From positions 1-64,000 of the forward strand of contig CAZLQD010000039.1 in NCBI GenBank assembly GCA_964561605.1: a stretch of DNA of 64,000 nucleotides, in the 5' to 3' direction. The first letter of the stretch is position 1. Each line of letters opens with the position of its first letter. Shown here in pieces: positions 1 through 8,895 of the stretch. Source of the DNA: JALUZX01 sp964561605 (GTDB taxonomy: Bacteria; Planctomycetota; UBA1135; JALUZX01). The position numbers were made by a program, and so were the translations under genes. Below the pieces are notes generated by a model, which was given only the letters and a program-made list of their open reading frames with translations, did no database searches and had not been told where the DNA came from.

Positions 1-2
1 GG

Positions 3-1037
3 GATCCATCCCAGTGGATCGACTTCTCCTCGGCCCTCCGGGCCTGGAAGAAAGAATACGCCAGGCGGTACAGGATGTGGCGGAAGGAGAACCCCCGCCT
101 CTCCCCCTTCGTGGTCTTCCCGGAAAAGCGATTCCTGACCCCCCAGGAGAGAGAGAAGGAGGCCCGTACCTTCCGGAGGGACCTGGACGAGGCTGAAGGG
201 AGACCAACCCGGGCCTCCACCCACCAGGCCGGCCGTCCCCCTTCTCTCGCCGTGGACGGCAGGATCGAGGCCGACTCCGCCTGGATCCCCGCACCTTCGG
301 ACCCCGCCCCCTGGTGGCAGGTCGACCTGGAGAGGGTGGTCCCTGTCCGGAGGATTCTCCTCCTCCCCGCACCGGGAAGGGGACCTTTCCGGGCCCGGAT
401 CTCGGGAAGCCGGGACGGGAAGAATTGGACTTTCCTGGCCGATCTCCACTGGACGGGGAGGTCGGACCGAAGGCCTTACCTGCCTGCCTTCCTGCCGACC
501 ACGCCCTGCAGGTACGTGAAAGCAACCCTCCCTGGGAGAAGGAGGCGCCGGGGAATCGCGGAGATCCGGATCTTCCGCTCCCCACCGGACTGGCGGCGCC
601 CGGCCCGAACGGCGGGAAAGCCCGGAAAGAACCTGGCACTGGGAAGACCCGTCCTCTCCTCCCCGTGGGAAAAGGGATGCGAACCGGAGCGGGCCGTGGA
701 CGGCCTGACTTCCTACGAGAAGGGCTTCTGGGCGGGGGCGGCCCCACCCCCTCAATGGCTCCTCGTGGACCTGGGAAAGGTCTATCCCGTCTCCTCTGCA
801 AGGATCTTCTTCTACGCCGGAGACCAGCGGGCCTATGCCTTCCTCCTGGAAGGTTCCCCCGACGGCAGGAGGTGGCGGACCATGGTGGATTTCTCCAACT
901 GGCCCCAGCCCGCCTCGAAAAAGGGCCTCCTCGTCGCCTTCGGAGCCAGGCCGACCCGTTACGTACGTATCGTGGTCACCGAAAACACTGCCAACACGAG
1001 CGCCCACGTGGCGGAGCTCCAGGTCTTCCAGGACTGA
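3..1037 (+). CDS. C-terminal part of a secreted protein with two F5/8 type C (discoidin) domains, 5' truncated
   Basis: The frame is open to the left window edge, so the start is outside and 344 residues are visible. Two discoidin-like modules are readable. The first runs over about visible residues 65-195 and includes a 'WWQVDL' strand and an 'RYVKATL' strand. The second runs over about 205-344, with 'NLALGRPV', 'AVDGL', 'WLLVDLGKVYPVSS' and 'RYVRIVV'. Such domains bind carbohydrate or other surface ligands and usually sit at the C-terminus of secreted glycoside hydrolases or sulfatases. The residues before the first module ('WIDFSSALRAWKKEYARRYRMW') look like the end of a larger domain that I cannot name. 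The gene is followed by a perfect hairpin and a convergent gene. The domain call is firm, but the enzyme is unknown because the N-terminal part is missing. Confidence 0.8.
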   Translation, partial: DPSQWIDFSSALRAWKKEYARRYRMWRKENPRLSPFVVFPEKRFLTPQEREKEARTFRRDLDEAEGRPTRASTHQAGRPPSLAVDGRIEADSAWIPAPSDPAPWWQVDLERVVPVRRILLLPAPGRGPFRARISGSRDGKNWTFLADLHWTGRSDRRPYLPAFLPTTPCRYVKATLPGRRRRRGIAEIRIFRSPPDWRRPARTAGKPGKNLALGRPVLSSPWEKGCEPERAVDGLTSYEKGFWAGAAPPPQWLLVDLGKVYPVSSARIFFYAGDQRAYAFLLEGSPDGRRWRTMVDFSNWPQPASKKGLLVAFGARPTRYVRIVVTENTANTSAHVAELQVFQD

Positions 1038-1051
1038 CCCGGCCACCGGGT

Positions 1052-1086
1052 GCCCCAGGCCCGGTCCTCCGGACCGGGCCTGGGGC
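1052..1086. terminator. Perfect 16-bp hairpin between convergent genes
   Basis: Arms at 1052-1067 and 1071-1086 are exact reverse complements and enclose a 3-nt loop (TCC). The stem is very GC-rich and has no T-run on either side. It lies 15 nt after the stop of the discoidin gene and 57 nt from the stop of the opposing gene, so it probably ends both transcripts. Confidence 0.75.
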
Positions 1087-1142
1087 GCTCCCTTCCACCG
1101 ACTTTCCCGGGAAAACCCCGCCGGAAGGACGGGGAATCCGGT

Positions 1143-2195
1143 TCAGAACTTGAGCACGCCGTAGTCCGTCGTCTTGAGGCCTCCCGGGTAGTTGGGGTCG
1201 AAGACCACCCACTGGAAGTAGTAGGTTCCCGAGTAGTACCGCGAGACGTAGAGCCGGAAATCGGCCTTCCCCCGGGAATCGGCCTTCCGCGGGTAGGGCC
1301 AGCGGAATCCCACATTGAGGAAACACTTGTTGGCACCCATGTAGGAAAGGTCGATGGGGAGCTTCAGGAAGTAGAAGAGCTTGTCGCTGGTCCCCCAAAG
1401 GGCCAGGACGGGAGCCCCCGCGGGAGCCCCGGAGAGGGTCACGTCGAAGTAGGTCCCCTTGGTGACGTTCCCAGTGGATGCGGGGCCCAGGACGGGCTTG
1501 GGGTTCGGGCATCCCCCGGACTTCACGGTCCAGGTCGCGCCACCCCGGGGAAGGATGTAGAAGTAGAGGCTCCCATAATATCCATCGGCGTATCCGGTGC
1601 CCGGCCCGGGCGTGCAGTAGCCCTTGAACTTGACCGTGAGGACTTTCTTCCCCTGGACCACGACCGGAATCTTCTTGTACTCGTAGTTGTAACCCTTCCG
1701 GTTCACCGACTTCCGGTAGAGCACGTTCGACCCGGAGAGGATCTGCAGGTCCACGGAAGCGTTGTCGTAGACGTAGGCGTAGGCCCGGAGGTCGAGGAGG
1801 ACGCTCCCCGTTCCGGAAAGGGTCACCTTGTATACTTGGTACCCGTAATTACCCGCCTTGTCGGAGGTGGTCCCCATGGACTTGTGGCCCGAACCCTTCC
1901 GGGCGTAGGCGTAGTTGGAGATGTAGACCCTGTTGAAGTTGTAGCTTCCGTAGGAGTAGGGGCCGGAGACGTAGGTCCTGAGATAGGTGTAGGAAGGCTG
2001 ATACTCGTAATAATACTTGTAATCGTACCGGCCGAAAGTGTAGTTGGCGGGGAAATACCGGTGAACCGTCTTGTTGTTCGATTTCACCAGCTTGAATCCC
2101 GCCTCGTTCACGGTTGCGACGGTTGCCGTCACCTGGGCGGAGAGGGGCAGGCAAAGAAAGGCCCCGGAAAGAAAACCGAACCAAATCTTCCGCAT
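1143..2195 (-). CDS. Secreted Tyr-rich protein of the planctomycete 'GCxLY' family
   Basis: The protein has 350 residues. The ATG at 2195 is preceded by an AAGGAGGTG ribosome site, and the reading frame upstream of it is only a GC-rich extension. A signal peptide with a short basic N-terminus and a hydrophobic core ends at about 'LSAQ'. The middle is unusually rich in Tyr and contains a beta-rich stretch where pre-peptidase-like or lectin-like folds could be considered. The last 120 residues contain 'LPIDLSYMGANKCFLN', a degenerate form of the 'PLDLxxxGAxGCxLY' signature seen in several other secreted proteins in this window, followed by an 'FQWVVFDP' segment. No enzymatic motif is visible. 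It is a secreted or surface protein of unknown function. Confidence 0.75.
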   Translation of the reverse strand: MRKIWFGFLSGAFLCLPLSAQVTATVATVNEAGFKLVKSNNKTVHRYFPANYTFGRYDYKYYYEYQPSYTYLRTYVSGPYSYGSYNFNRVYISNYAYARKGSGHKSMGTTSDKAGNYGYQVYKVTLSGTGSVLLDLRAYAYVYDNASVDLQILSGSNVLYRKSVNRKGYNYEYKKIPVVVQGKKVLTVKFKGYCTPGPGTGYADGYYGSLYFYILPRGGATWTVKSGGCPNPKPVLGPASTGNVTKGTYFDVTLSGAPAGAPVLALWGTSDKLFYFLKLPIDLSYMGANKCFLNVGFRWPYPRKADSRGKADFRLYVSRYYSGTYYFQWVVFDPNYPGGLKTTDYGVLKF

Positions 2196-2235
2196 TTTAC
2201 ACCTCCTTGGGTCGAAGGGCGCCAGGGAGGAATCC

Positions 2236-2264
2236 ATTGGTGCCCGAACCGGGACACCTGTCAA
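2236..2264 (-). promoter_or_regulatory. Candidate promoter for the secreted Tyr-rich protein
   Basis: A consensus TTGACA lies at 2264-2259 on the minus strand. The hexamer 17 nt further on is ACCAAT, which matches the -10 consensus at only three positions. It sits 41 nt upstream of the start codon in the gap after the GT4 gene. The -35 is good and the -10 weak, so this is tentative. Confidence 0.3.
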
Positions 2265-2310
2265 TGGCCTGCCCGCAGGAAACCGATTTGACACAGAATC
2301 AACCAAGTCG

Positions 2311-3456
2311 TTACACCCCTGGCCCGGCCTTCCGGTGACGAGCCGAACGGCGGTAGAAGGCAAGGAAACGGTCCGTTCCCCGGGAAAGATCGAAAAAAAG
2401 GGCCCTTTCCCGGGACCTTGCGCCGGCAAGGGCCAGGGCCTCCCGGTCCCCCAGGAGGGAGGCCGCCGCCCCGGCGAGGTCCTCCGGTTTCCTGCTCGCC
2501 GCAACCAGGCCGCCGCACCCCTTCTCCAGCAGGTCCGGGACCCCTCCCACCGGCGGGGCCACAACGGGCACCCCGGCGGCCATGGCCTCCACGGCGGCCA
2601 GGGGCAGTCCCTCGTTCCTCGAGGTCAGGACCAGGAGGTCCAGCCCGGCGAGGAAGGAAGGCATGTCCTCCACGTGGCCGAGCCACTCCACCGGTGAGGG
2701 GATGGGGCGGACTTCCTGAAGAAGAGGCCCCCCTCCGGCCGCGGGAAAACGGGTCCCGGGAAAACGGCGGGCCAGAAGACCCGCCACCTCCGCGAAGAGG
2801 AAGGGATCCTTCACGGGAACGAGCCTCCCCGCCCAGCCCACGACGAGCCCCTTCCCCCCAGGAGGGTCCTCCTCCTTCCTCCCTCCTCTCCCTTCGCCGG
2901 CCTTCCGGAAGGGTGCCAGGTCCAGGCAGGGCTCCAGTACGGTGATCTTCCTCTCCCGGGCCACCCCCAGACGGACAAGGTCCTCCTTCACCCTGGAGGA
3001 GACGGCCGTGATCCCCGTGGAGACCAAGGCCAGGAGGGCCTCCACCATCCGGAGGGCAAGGGAACGGGCCGGGGAGAAGTAGCCCTCGAAGACGTGGCCG
3101 TGGAAGGTGTGGATCCTGAGGGGGACCCCTTTCGCCAGGGCCGCCGCCCTACCCAGGGCCCCCGCCCGAGCCATGTTGGTGTGGACCAGGTCCGGCCGGA
3201 AACCATCGATCACCCGGCCCAAGCCGGCCAGAGCCGGAAGGACGTCCGCCTTCCCCCCCTTCCCCAGGCCGGGAATCCGGACCAGGTGGATTCCTCTCCT
3301 CAGGGCCTCCTCCTCCCAGGAGGGCTCGCCGGGGGAACAGGCCCCGACAGCCAGGAGGTTCCTGATGCCTTCCCGCTCCAGGCGGGGAAGGAGGTCCAGG
3401 GCCTGGCGGGCCGGACCACCGGCGTTCAACCGCGTGAAGACATGAAGCACCCGCAT
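2311..3456 (-). CDS. GT4 family glycosyltransferase
   Basis: The protein has 381 residues and starts at an ATG with GGAAGG upstream. The N-terminal Rossmann half begins 'MRVLHVFTRLNAGGPARQALDLL', where the 'GGP' loop is typical of the acceptor domain of GT-B enzymes, and contains 'VHTNMARAG' and 'HTFHGHVF'. The C-terminal half has 'VGWAGRLVPVKDP' and the nucleotide-sugar motif 'NEGLPLAAVEAMAAGVPVVAPPVGG', matching the E-x7-E-like pattern of the GT4 family (WaaG, PimB and relatives). It should transfer a sugar from a nucleotide donor at the cytoplasmic membrane for surface glycan assembly. No polysaccharide cluster adjoins it, so the acceptor is unknown. Confidence 0.9.
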   Translation of the reverse strand: MRVLHVFTRLNAGGPARQALDLLPRLEREGIRNLLAVGACSPGEPSWEEEALRRGIHLVRIPGLGKGGKADVLPALAGLGRVIDGFRPDLVHTNMARAGALGRAAALAKGVPLRIHTFHGHVFEGYFSPARSLALRMVEALLALVSTGITAVSSRVKEDLVRLGVARERKITVLEPCLDLAPFRKAGEGRGGRKEEDPPGGKGLVVGWAGRLVPVKDPFLFAEVAGLLARRFPGTRFPAAGGGPLLQEVRPIPSPVEWLGHVEDMPSFLAGLDLLVLTSRNEGLPLAAVEAMAAGVPVVAPPVGGVPDLLEKGCGGLVAASRKPEDLAGAAASLLGDREALALAGARSRERALFFDLSRGTDRFLAFYRRSARHRKAGPGV

Positions 3457-3488
3457 GGATCGCCTTCCGCCAAGGAAGGTAAAGACGC

Positions 3489-3518
3489 GCGGGGAGAGGA
3501 AGATCTTCCTCTCCCCGC
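3489..3518 (-). terminator. 30-bp perfect palindrome downstream of the DUF5658 gene
   Basis: Positions 3489-3518 form a perfect inverted repeat centred on GATC, able to fold into a roughly 13-bp stem with a GATC tetraloop. It lies 30 nt past the stop of the DUF5658 gene and 33 nt before the GT4 start. On the minus strand it is followed by a modest TCTTTACC stretch. A terminator or RNA-processing hairpin is likely. Confidence 0.55.
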
Positions 3519-3547
3519 CGGGGGAACCCGTGGAATCGGGAAGGATC

Positions 3548-4015
3548 TTACAGCCCTGGGAGCTGGGTGCTCATCAGGAAAAGGTGGTAGAGGGTGAGGG
3601 AGAAATACATGGCGAAGACCAGGCCCAGGCCCGCCTGGGCCATGCGGAAGTTCCGGGCCAGGCAGAGGAAACCCAGGCAGAGCCCGATTCCCAGGCTCTT
3701 TGCCAGGACGAATACCCAGGGGCCGAGCTCCAGGAGGTAGAGGGCCACGGGATTCACTTCCTGGGCTCCTTCGCCCAGGAAGAAGAGGGTGAAGTAGGCG
3801 TCGACGATGTTGAAGGTCGCCACCAGGAGGAGGACCAGGAGGAGGAGGGCCCCGTGCTGGTCCACGAAGTTGCCGTATTTCTCGCCCTTGCGCCTCCCGC
3901 CCCACCGGCGCCCGCCGAAGAGGGTGTAGCGGCTGAACATGGGCGTCGGAGCCTTCCTGCGGTCCAGGGTCCTCCGCCTCTCCTCTTCCAGGTTCATTCC
4001 CCTAGCTTTCCCCAT
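3548..4015 (-). CDS. DUF5658 family small membrane protein
   Basis: The protein has 155 residues from the ATG at 4015; a second ATG at 3997 would give 149. The first 50 residues are basic and Arg-rich ('RRRTLDRRKAPTP', 'GGRRWGGRRKGEKYG'). Three hydrophobic helices follow, with 'NIVDAYFTLFFLGEGAQEVNPVA' between the first and second. That Asn/Asp and 'E-NP' pattern is what I recall for DUF5658 proteins. The basic N-terminus should stay in the cytoplasm. Function is unknown. It is divergent from the rRNA methyltransferase gene and followed by a palindromic hairpin. Confidence 0.65.
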   Translation of the reverse strand: MGKARGMNLEEERRRTLDRRKAPTPMFSRYTLFGGRRWGGRRKGEKYGNFVDQHGALLLLVLLLVATFNIVDAYFTLFFLGEGAQEVNPVALYLLELGPWVFVLAKSLGIGLCLGFLCLARNFRMAQAGLGLVFAMYFSLTLYHLFLMSTQLPGL

Positions 4016-4205
4016 GGGTCTTCCCCCTTTTCCCGGTGCCTTCCTCTTCCTGGGAATTCTACCCCCGAGCCTGCTTTTAGGTCGGTAGGAGGGGAAAAAT
4101 GGCCGTCCGATCCGGGGCGCCTCTCCTTGGAACCCTTCCCAATCCCCTTCGGGCCGACTAACCTGCCGGGCTGGATCCTTTTCCCCCCGGACCCCGAGGA
4201 GCTCC
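4016..4205. promoter_or_regulatory. Divergent intergenic region, promoters not resolved
   Basis: The 190 bp separate the DUF5658 gene (minus) from the methyltransferase gene (plus), so promoters in both directions must lie here or overlap the genes. I find no convincing -35/-10 pair and no long inverted repeat. A GAGGAG ribosome site ends four bases before the plus-strand start. Confidence 0.4.
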
Positions 4206-5387
4206 ATGGCCAGGAAAGCCGCCGTCCCACCACAAGTACAGTTGCGCGTCTCCGCCGAGGGACGCCATCCCCACTTTCCCAGGAAGATGGTCCGCAAACC
4301 GGCCCTCCTCGTGCCTCCCGGTTCGGTGGTGAGAGTCAAGGACAAGGACGGCCGTTTCCTGGGCCAGGGATTCTACAACCCCCGGGCGGGACTCAGTCTC
4401 AGAATGGTCACCTGGCGCAGGGACGAGGCTGTGGACCTGGCCCTTCTCACAGGAAGGCTCGAGGCGGCCGTCCGGCTTCGCAAGGAGGTCCTGAGACTGG
4501 ACAGGGTCACCGACGCCTACAGGCTGGTTCACGGCGACGGCGACGGCCTCCCCGGCCTGGTGGTGGACAAGCTCGGCTCCATCCTGGTGGTGGAGATCCG
4601 ACTCCTCGGGATGCAACCCTTCCTGGACGGCCTTGGGCGAAGGCTCCGAAAGCTCGTCCCCAACCAGGGCATGGTCCTGACCACCGACGAGAGGGCCGCC
4701 AGGATCGAGGGCCTGGAGCCTCCGCCTCCCCCACCCAAGGACCTGGAGGTGAAGGTCCGGGAAGGAAAAGCACGCTTCCTGGTCCGCCCCGGCCAGGGCC
4801 ACAAGACGGGTTTCTTCTGCGACCAGCGGGACCAGCGCCTCCAGGTGGGCCGGTTCGCCAAGGGAAGGCGGGTCCTGGACCTATGTTGTTATTCGGGAGG
4901 ATTCGCCGTCCAGGCCGCCCTGGGGGGGGCCCGCTCGGTGACGGCCCTGGACCTGGACGAGAAGATCCTTCCCCTGGCCCGAGCCAACGCCAAGCTCAAC
5001 CAGGTCAAGATCTCCTTCCGCCACGGCGACGCCTTCGACTTCCTCAGGGAGGCCGCTTCGGCCGGGAAGGAGTGGGACCTGGTGATCCTCGATCCCCCAG
5101 CCTTCGCCCGGGGGAAGGGCCAGGTCACCCAGGCTGTGGAGAAATACCAGGACCTGAACCGCCTCGCCTGGAAGGTCCTGGCCCCGGGAGGCCTTCTCCT
5201 TTCCTGCTCCTGCTCCCCCCCCGTGGGCCCGGAGCTCTTCCTCAAGGCCCTCAGGGGGGCGGTGGAAGGCTTCTCCGGCCTGGCCCGGGTCCTGGGAACG
5301 GGCGGAGCCGGCCCGGATCACCCCCTCCATCTCCATTGCCCGGAAACCCGATACTTGAAAACGGTATGGCTCCAGAAGGAAAGGTAG
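4206..5387 (+). CDS. RlmI-like class I rRNA large-subunit methyltransferase
   Basis: The protein has 393 residues with ATG preceded by GAGGAG. The N-terminal PUA-like part has 'PPGSVVRVKDKDGRFLGQGFYNP', the second domain has 'RLVHGDGDGLPGLVVDKLG', and the SAM domain has motif I 'VLDLCCYSGGFAVQA', an acidic 'ALDLDEK' and the target motif 'LVILDPPAFARGKGQ', then 'LLLSCSCSPPV'. This is the order of RlmI/YccW-type enzymes that methylate a cytosine C5 in 23S rRNA; the late Cys-rich segment is the usual catalytic region. The length agrees with the family (about 390-400). It is followed 29 nt later by a GT2 gene, probably in one transcript. The exact target base is inferred from the family only. Confidence 0.88.
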   Translation: MARKAAVPPQVQLRVSAEGRHPHFPRKMVRKPALLVPPGSVVRVKDKDGRFLGQGFYNPRAGLSLRMVTWRRDEAVDLALLTGRLEAAVRLRKEVLRLDRVTDAYRLVHGDGDGLPGLVVDKLGSILVVEIRLLGMQPFLDGLGRRLRKLVPNQGMVLTTDERAARIEGLEPPPPPPKDLEVKVREGKARFLVRPGQGHKTGFFCDQRDQRLQVGRFAKGRRVLDLCCYSGGFAVQAALGGARSVTALDLDEKILPLARANAKLNQVKISFRHGDAFDFLREAASAGKEWDLVILDPPAFARGKGQVTQAVEKYQDLNRLAWKVLAPGGLLLSCSCSPPVGPELFLKALRGAVEGFSGLARVLGTGGAGPDHPLHLHCPETRYLKTVWLQKER

Positions 5388-5415
5388 GCGAAACAGGCCG
5401 CCCAGGGAGGCGAGG

Positions 5416-6411
5416 ATGCCCGAACTCTCCATAGTCGTCCCGGTATACAACTCGGCCGAGATCCTCCCCGAGCTCTACCGCCGCCTGTGCACGGTCCTCG
5501 AGAAAGAAGGAATCTCCTTCGAGATCCTCTTCGTCGAGGACAAGAGCCCGGACGACCTGAGAACGGTTCTCCGCAACCTCCGGGAGAAGGACGAAAGAGT
5601 GAAATTCCTGGCCTTTTCCCGGAACTTCGGCCACCAGACGGCGGTTACGGCCGGCCTGGACGCCGCCTCGGGAAGGGCCGCAGTGGTCATGGACGACGAC
5701 CTCCAGGACCCGCCGGAGGTGATCCCCTCCTTCCTGGAGAAGTGGCGCCAGGGCTACCACGTGGTCTACGGAATCCGCCGGGCCAGGAAGGAACCCCTCT
5801 GGAAGCGGGCGGCCTACCACGCCTTCTACCGGCTCCTGGCCGGCCTGGCCACCCTTCCCATCCCGCCCGACGCAGGGGACTTCTGCCTCTACGACAGATC
5901 GGTCCTCCAGGTCCTCCGGGCCATGCCCGAGAGGACGAGGTATCTCCGGGGCATGCGTGTCTGGGCCGGGTTCCGCCACACGGGAATCGAATACGACAGG
6001 CCCTCCCGTGCCTCGGGGGAGAGCACCTACTCCCTGGGGATGCTCCTGGACCTGGCCACCCGTGGGATCACGGGTTTCTCCACCTTCCCCCTTCGGATCG
6101 CCTTCATCCTGGGGGCCGCCGCCGCCCTGGGCGGCTTCCTCCTCGCCCTCGGACTGGTCTGCCTCAAGCTCTTCTACGGCGTGGACGTGCCCGGGTGGAC
6201 TTCCCTGGCGGTCATCTTTCTCTTCTTCTCGGGCCTGATCCTCCTCTCCCAGGGAATCACAAACGAATACCTGGCCAGGATCTTCGAGGAGGTGAAAGAG
6301 CGTCCCCACTACGTGGTGGAGGAATCGGGAGGAATCCCCCTGGACCACCCCGCCCGGAGGCCTCCCGAGGAAGGCCCGGGTTCCTCTCCCGGAAACACGC
6401 CTGCGCCGTGA
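5416..6411 (+). CDS. DPM1/GtrB-type membrane glycosyltransferase family 2
   Basis: The protein has 331 residues with ATG directly after GGGAGGCGAGG. The N-terminal GT-A domain shows 'LSIVVPVYNSAEILPELYRRL', 'VEDKSPDDL', 'SRNFGHQTAVTAGLDAASG' and the metal-binding 'VMDDDLQDPPEVI'. Two hydrophobic helices follow ('IAFILGAAAALGGFLLALGLVCL', 'LAVIFLFFSGLILLSQGI') before a cytoplasmic tail. This is the architecture of polyprenyl-phosphate sugar transferases such as GtrB and ArnC, which load a sugar onto undecaprenyl phosphate for periplasmic transfer. The last 40 residues are Pro/Gly-rich and may be disordered. It is likely co-transcribed with the upstream methyltransferase. The sugar donor is unknown. 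Confidence 0.88.
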   Translation: MPELSIVVPVYNSAEILPELYRRLCTVLEKEGISFEILFVEDKSPDDLRTVLRNLREKDERVKFLAFSRNFGHQTAVTAGLDAASGRAAVVMDDDLQDPPEVIPSFLEKWRQGYHVVYGIRRARKEPLWKRAAYHAFYRLLAGLATLPIPPDAGDFCLYDRSVLQVLRAMPERTRYLRGMRVWAGFRHTGIEYDRPSRASGESTYSLGMLLDLATRGITGFSTFPLRIAFILGAAAALGGFLLALGLVCLKLFYGVDVPGWTSLAVIFLFFSGLILLSQGITNEYLARIFEEVKERPHYVVEESGGIPLDHPARRPPEEGPGSSPGNTPAP

Positions 6412-6498
6412 ATCGCCCTTTTCCCCGGCCTCCCGGGTCCTGCCGTTCCACGCCGGAAGGGATGGCGGGGAAAAAAGGAAGCGATCTCCCGCCCGGCA

Positions 6499-8892
6499 CT
6501 ATTCCCGCAAGGTGCCCCCCACCTCGGGAAGGGCCCTGCGGAGGCGGTCGAGGAACTTCTTCTCGTCCTTGTCCCCCAAGGTCCGGTCGGGGGAGAGGAG
6601 GGTCACGTGGAAGGCCAGGCTCTTCTTTCCCTCTCCAAGGGAGGGCCCCCGGAAGACGTCGAAGAGTTCCACCTTGGATACCAGTTTCTTTCCCGCTTCG
6701 CGGATCAACCGGGCCACTTCCCCGGCTCTTTGGTCTTCCTCCACCACGACGGCCACGTCCACCAGGATGGGCGGATAAGTGGGAAGGGGAACGTAGCGGC
6801 GCTCCACCTTGGGAGCTGCCAGGAGAGCCTTCAAGTCCACCGAGAACAGGGAAACCCGGCAGGAAACACCCAGGGCGTCCGCCGCCGAGGGATGGAGGTC
6901 ACCCATGAAACCGGCGATCCCCCCTCCCACCCGAAGGACCAGGGAACGGACCGGATGCAGGTAGGGCGGCGCCCCGCCCTCTTCGAAGAGGTCGAACTCT
7001 CCTTCCCCCAGGTCCAGCCTCTCCACCAGGTGTTCCAGGCCGCCCTTCACCTCGACGAAGGGATCCTCCCCCTCCTTCCGGGCGAGAAGGCCCGCCGCCT
7101 GGCGCACCTCCAGGGGTTGCCCCCTCTCGTCCCGGACCTCGGGCCTGTAGCCCTTTCCGATCTCGAAGAGGCGGACCTCGTCGTGGTGGCGGAGGTTCAA
7201 CTCCAATGAGCCCAACAGGCCGGGAAGGACGTCCCGCCGGATCCTGGAGAGGTTCTCGGCGATGGGATTCTGAAGAACCAGGTATTCCTCCCCGGCGATG
7301 CCGAGCCTCTCGGCCAGTTCGTCGGGAAGGAAGGAGTAATTGTAGGCCTCCCGCATCCTGAGGTCCCCCGAGAGGATCCGCCGGACCTTCCGGTCCAGGA
7401 CCAGGGCCGGGTCCTTCCAGGTGAGATCCAGGGCCGCCATGGGCGCCTTGGGCGGGATGTTGTCGTACCGGTAGATCCGCCCGATCTCCTCGATGAGGTC
7501 GTCCTCGATGGAGATGTCCTTCGTGGCCCGGAAGCTCGGAACGTCCACCTTCCAGCCATCGGGAGAGGGGTGGAGGACGAAGCTCAGGGAGGAGAGGATC
7601 TTCTCGATCTTCTCGTCCGGGATCTCCACGCCCAGCTTGAGGGCCACCCGTTTGCGCCTCAGAGGAACCTGGAGCCCTGGAAACTTCCAGCCGCCGGCGT
7701 CCACGGCGGGACCGGCGGGCCGGGCTCCCGGGCAGACCTCGTCCAGGAGCTCGACGAACTTGAGGACCGCCGTCATGGCGAGCTCGGGGTCCAGGCTCTT
7801 CTCGAAGCGGGCGCTGGACTCGCTCCTCAGGCCCGTACGGAATGCGGTGCGCCGGATCGTGGCGGCGTCGAAGTTCGCGCTCTCCAGGAGCATCTTCTTC
7901 GTCTCGGGCCGGATCTCCGAATCCTCTCCCCCCATGACCCCGGCCAGGGCCACGGCGCCCCCGGCGTCGGCGATGACCAGGTCCGCCGGGGTGAGCCTCC
8001 GGTCCATTCCGTCCAGGGTGCGCAGGACCTCACCCTCACCGGCCCGGCGGACCCGGATCTCCGGGCCCCGCAACCGTTCCAGGTCGAAGGCGTGCATGGG
8101 CTGGCCCAGGTCCAGGAGGAGGAAGTTCGTCAGGTCCACGATGTTGGAGATCGGCCTCTGGCCCACGGCCGCCAGGAGATAGCGCATCCAGGCCGGGGCG
8201 GGTCCCACGCTCAACCCCTCCAGGACCAGGCCGATGTAACGCTTGCAAAGGTCCCCGGCCTCGATCCGGATGGGAACGGTCTCCCCTTCCGTGGGGAGGG
8301 AGACCGGGCCCACGGCGGGCCTCAGGTCCCGGCCGTAGAGGGCGGCAAGCTCCCGGGCGAATCCGTAGTGTCCCCACAGGTCGGGCCGGTGGGTGATGGA
8401 CTTGTTGTCGATCTCCAGGATCGTGTCCAGGACGGGAAGGACCTCGGTCAGGGGTTTCCCCACGGGGGAATCGGGGGGCAGGACCAGGATGCCCTCGCTC
8501 TCCTCGGCAAGCCCCATCTCCTGCTCGCTCAGGATCATCCCCAGGGAGAGGGCCCCCCGGATCTTGGTCTTCTTGAGCTTGATTCCGCCGGGAAGGGTGA
8601 CCCCCGCCCTCGCGAAAGGCACCTTCTGGCCCTTCGCCACGTTCGGGGCTCCGCAGACCACGTCCAGGGCCTCCCCGCTTCCGTCGGCTACCTTGCACAG
8701 GTGCAGGTGGTCCGAGTCGGGGTGGGCCTCGCAGGAAAGGACCTCCCCCACGACGACGTCCTTCAACTCGGCCCCGAAGGTCTCGACGCCCTCGATCTCG
8801 GCCACGGAGAGCGTCAAGTCCCGGGCGACCTCCTCGGGGGAGATCCCACCCAGGTCCACGTAACGACCGATCCAGTTGAGGGAGAGCTTCAT
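6499..8892 (-). CDS. pheT: Phenylalanine--tRNA ligase beta subunit
   Basis: The protein has 797 residues, the usual length for bacterial PheT. It shows the OB-fold tRNA-binding domain (about 40-150, 'VVVGEVLSCEAHPDSDHLHLCKV'), the B3/B4 editing region with 'RPDLWGHYGFARELAALYGR', the B5 segment ('LRRKRVALKLGVEIPDEKIEKIL'), the core fold and the C-terminal anticodon-binding FDX-ACB domain ('YPPILVDVAVVVEEDQ' to the end). The ATG is preceded by GAGGT and starts 3 nt after the pheS stop. It forms the alpha2-beta2 enzyme with PheS and is the last gene of the translation cluster. Confidence 0.98.
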   Translation of the reverse strand: MKLSLNWIGRYVDLGGISPEEVARDLTLSVAEIEGVETFGAELKDVVVGEVLSCEAHPDSDHLHLCKVADGSGEALDVVCGAPNVAKGQKVPFARAGVTLPGGIKLKKTKIRGALSLGMILSEQEMGLAEESEGILVLPPDSPVGKPLTEVLPVLDTILEIDNKSITHRPDLWGHYGFARELAALYGRDLRPAVGPVSLPTEGETVPIRIEAGDLCKRYIGLVLEGLSVGPAPAWMRYLLAAVGQRPISNIVDLTNFLLLDLGQPMHAFDLERLRGPEIRVRRAGEGEVLRTLDGMDRRLTPADLVIADAGGAVALAGVMGGEDSEIRPETKKMLLESANFDAATIRRTAFRTGLRSESSARFEKSLDPELAMTAVLKFVELLDEVCPGARPAGPAVDAGGWKFPGLQVPLRRKRVALKLGVEIPDEKIEKILSSLSFVLHPSPDGWKVDVPSFRATKDISIEDDLIEEIGRIYRYDNIPPKAPMAALDLTWKDPALVLDRKVRRILSGDLRMREAYNYSFLPDELAERLGIAGEEYLVLQNPIAENLSRIRRDVLPGLLGSLELNLRHHDEVRLFEIGKGYRPEVRDERGQPLEVRQAAGLLARKEGEDPFVEVKGGLEHLVERLDLGEGEFDLFEEGGAPPYLHPVRSLVLRVGGGIAGFMGDLHPSAADALGVSCRVSLFSVDLKALLAAPKVERRYVPLPTYPPILVDVAVVVEEDQRAGEVARLIREAGKKLVSKVELFDVFRGPSLGEGKKSLAFHVTLLSPDRTLGDKDEKKFLDRLRRALPEVGGTLRE

Positions 8893-8895
8893 ACC

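Noticed and set aside
6412..6498. Long imperfect pairing between ATCGCCCTTTTCCCC and its counterpart in the convergent gap after pheT
   Set aside because: Several mismatches and unequal T/A runs make the structure doubtful, so it is not listed as a terminator.
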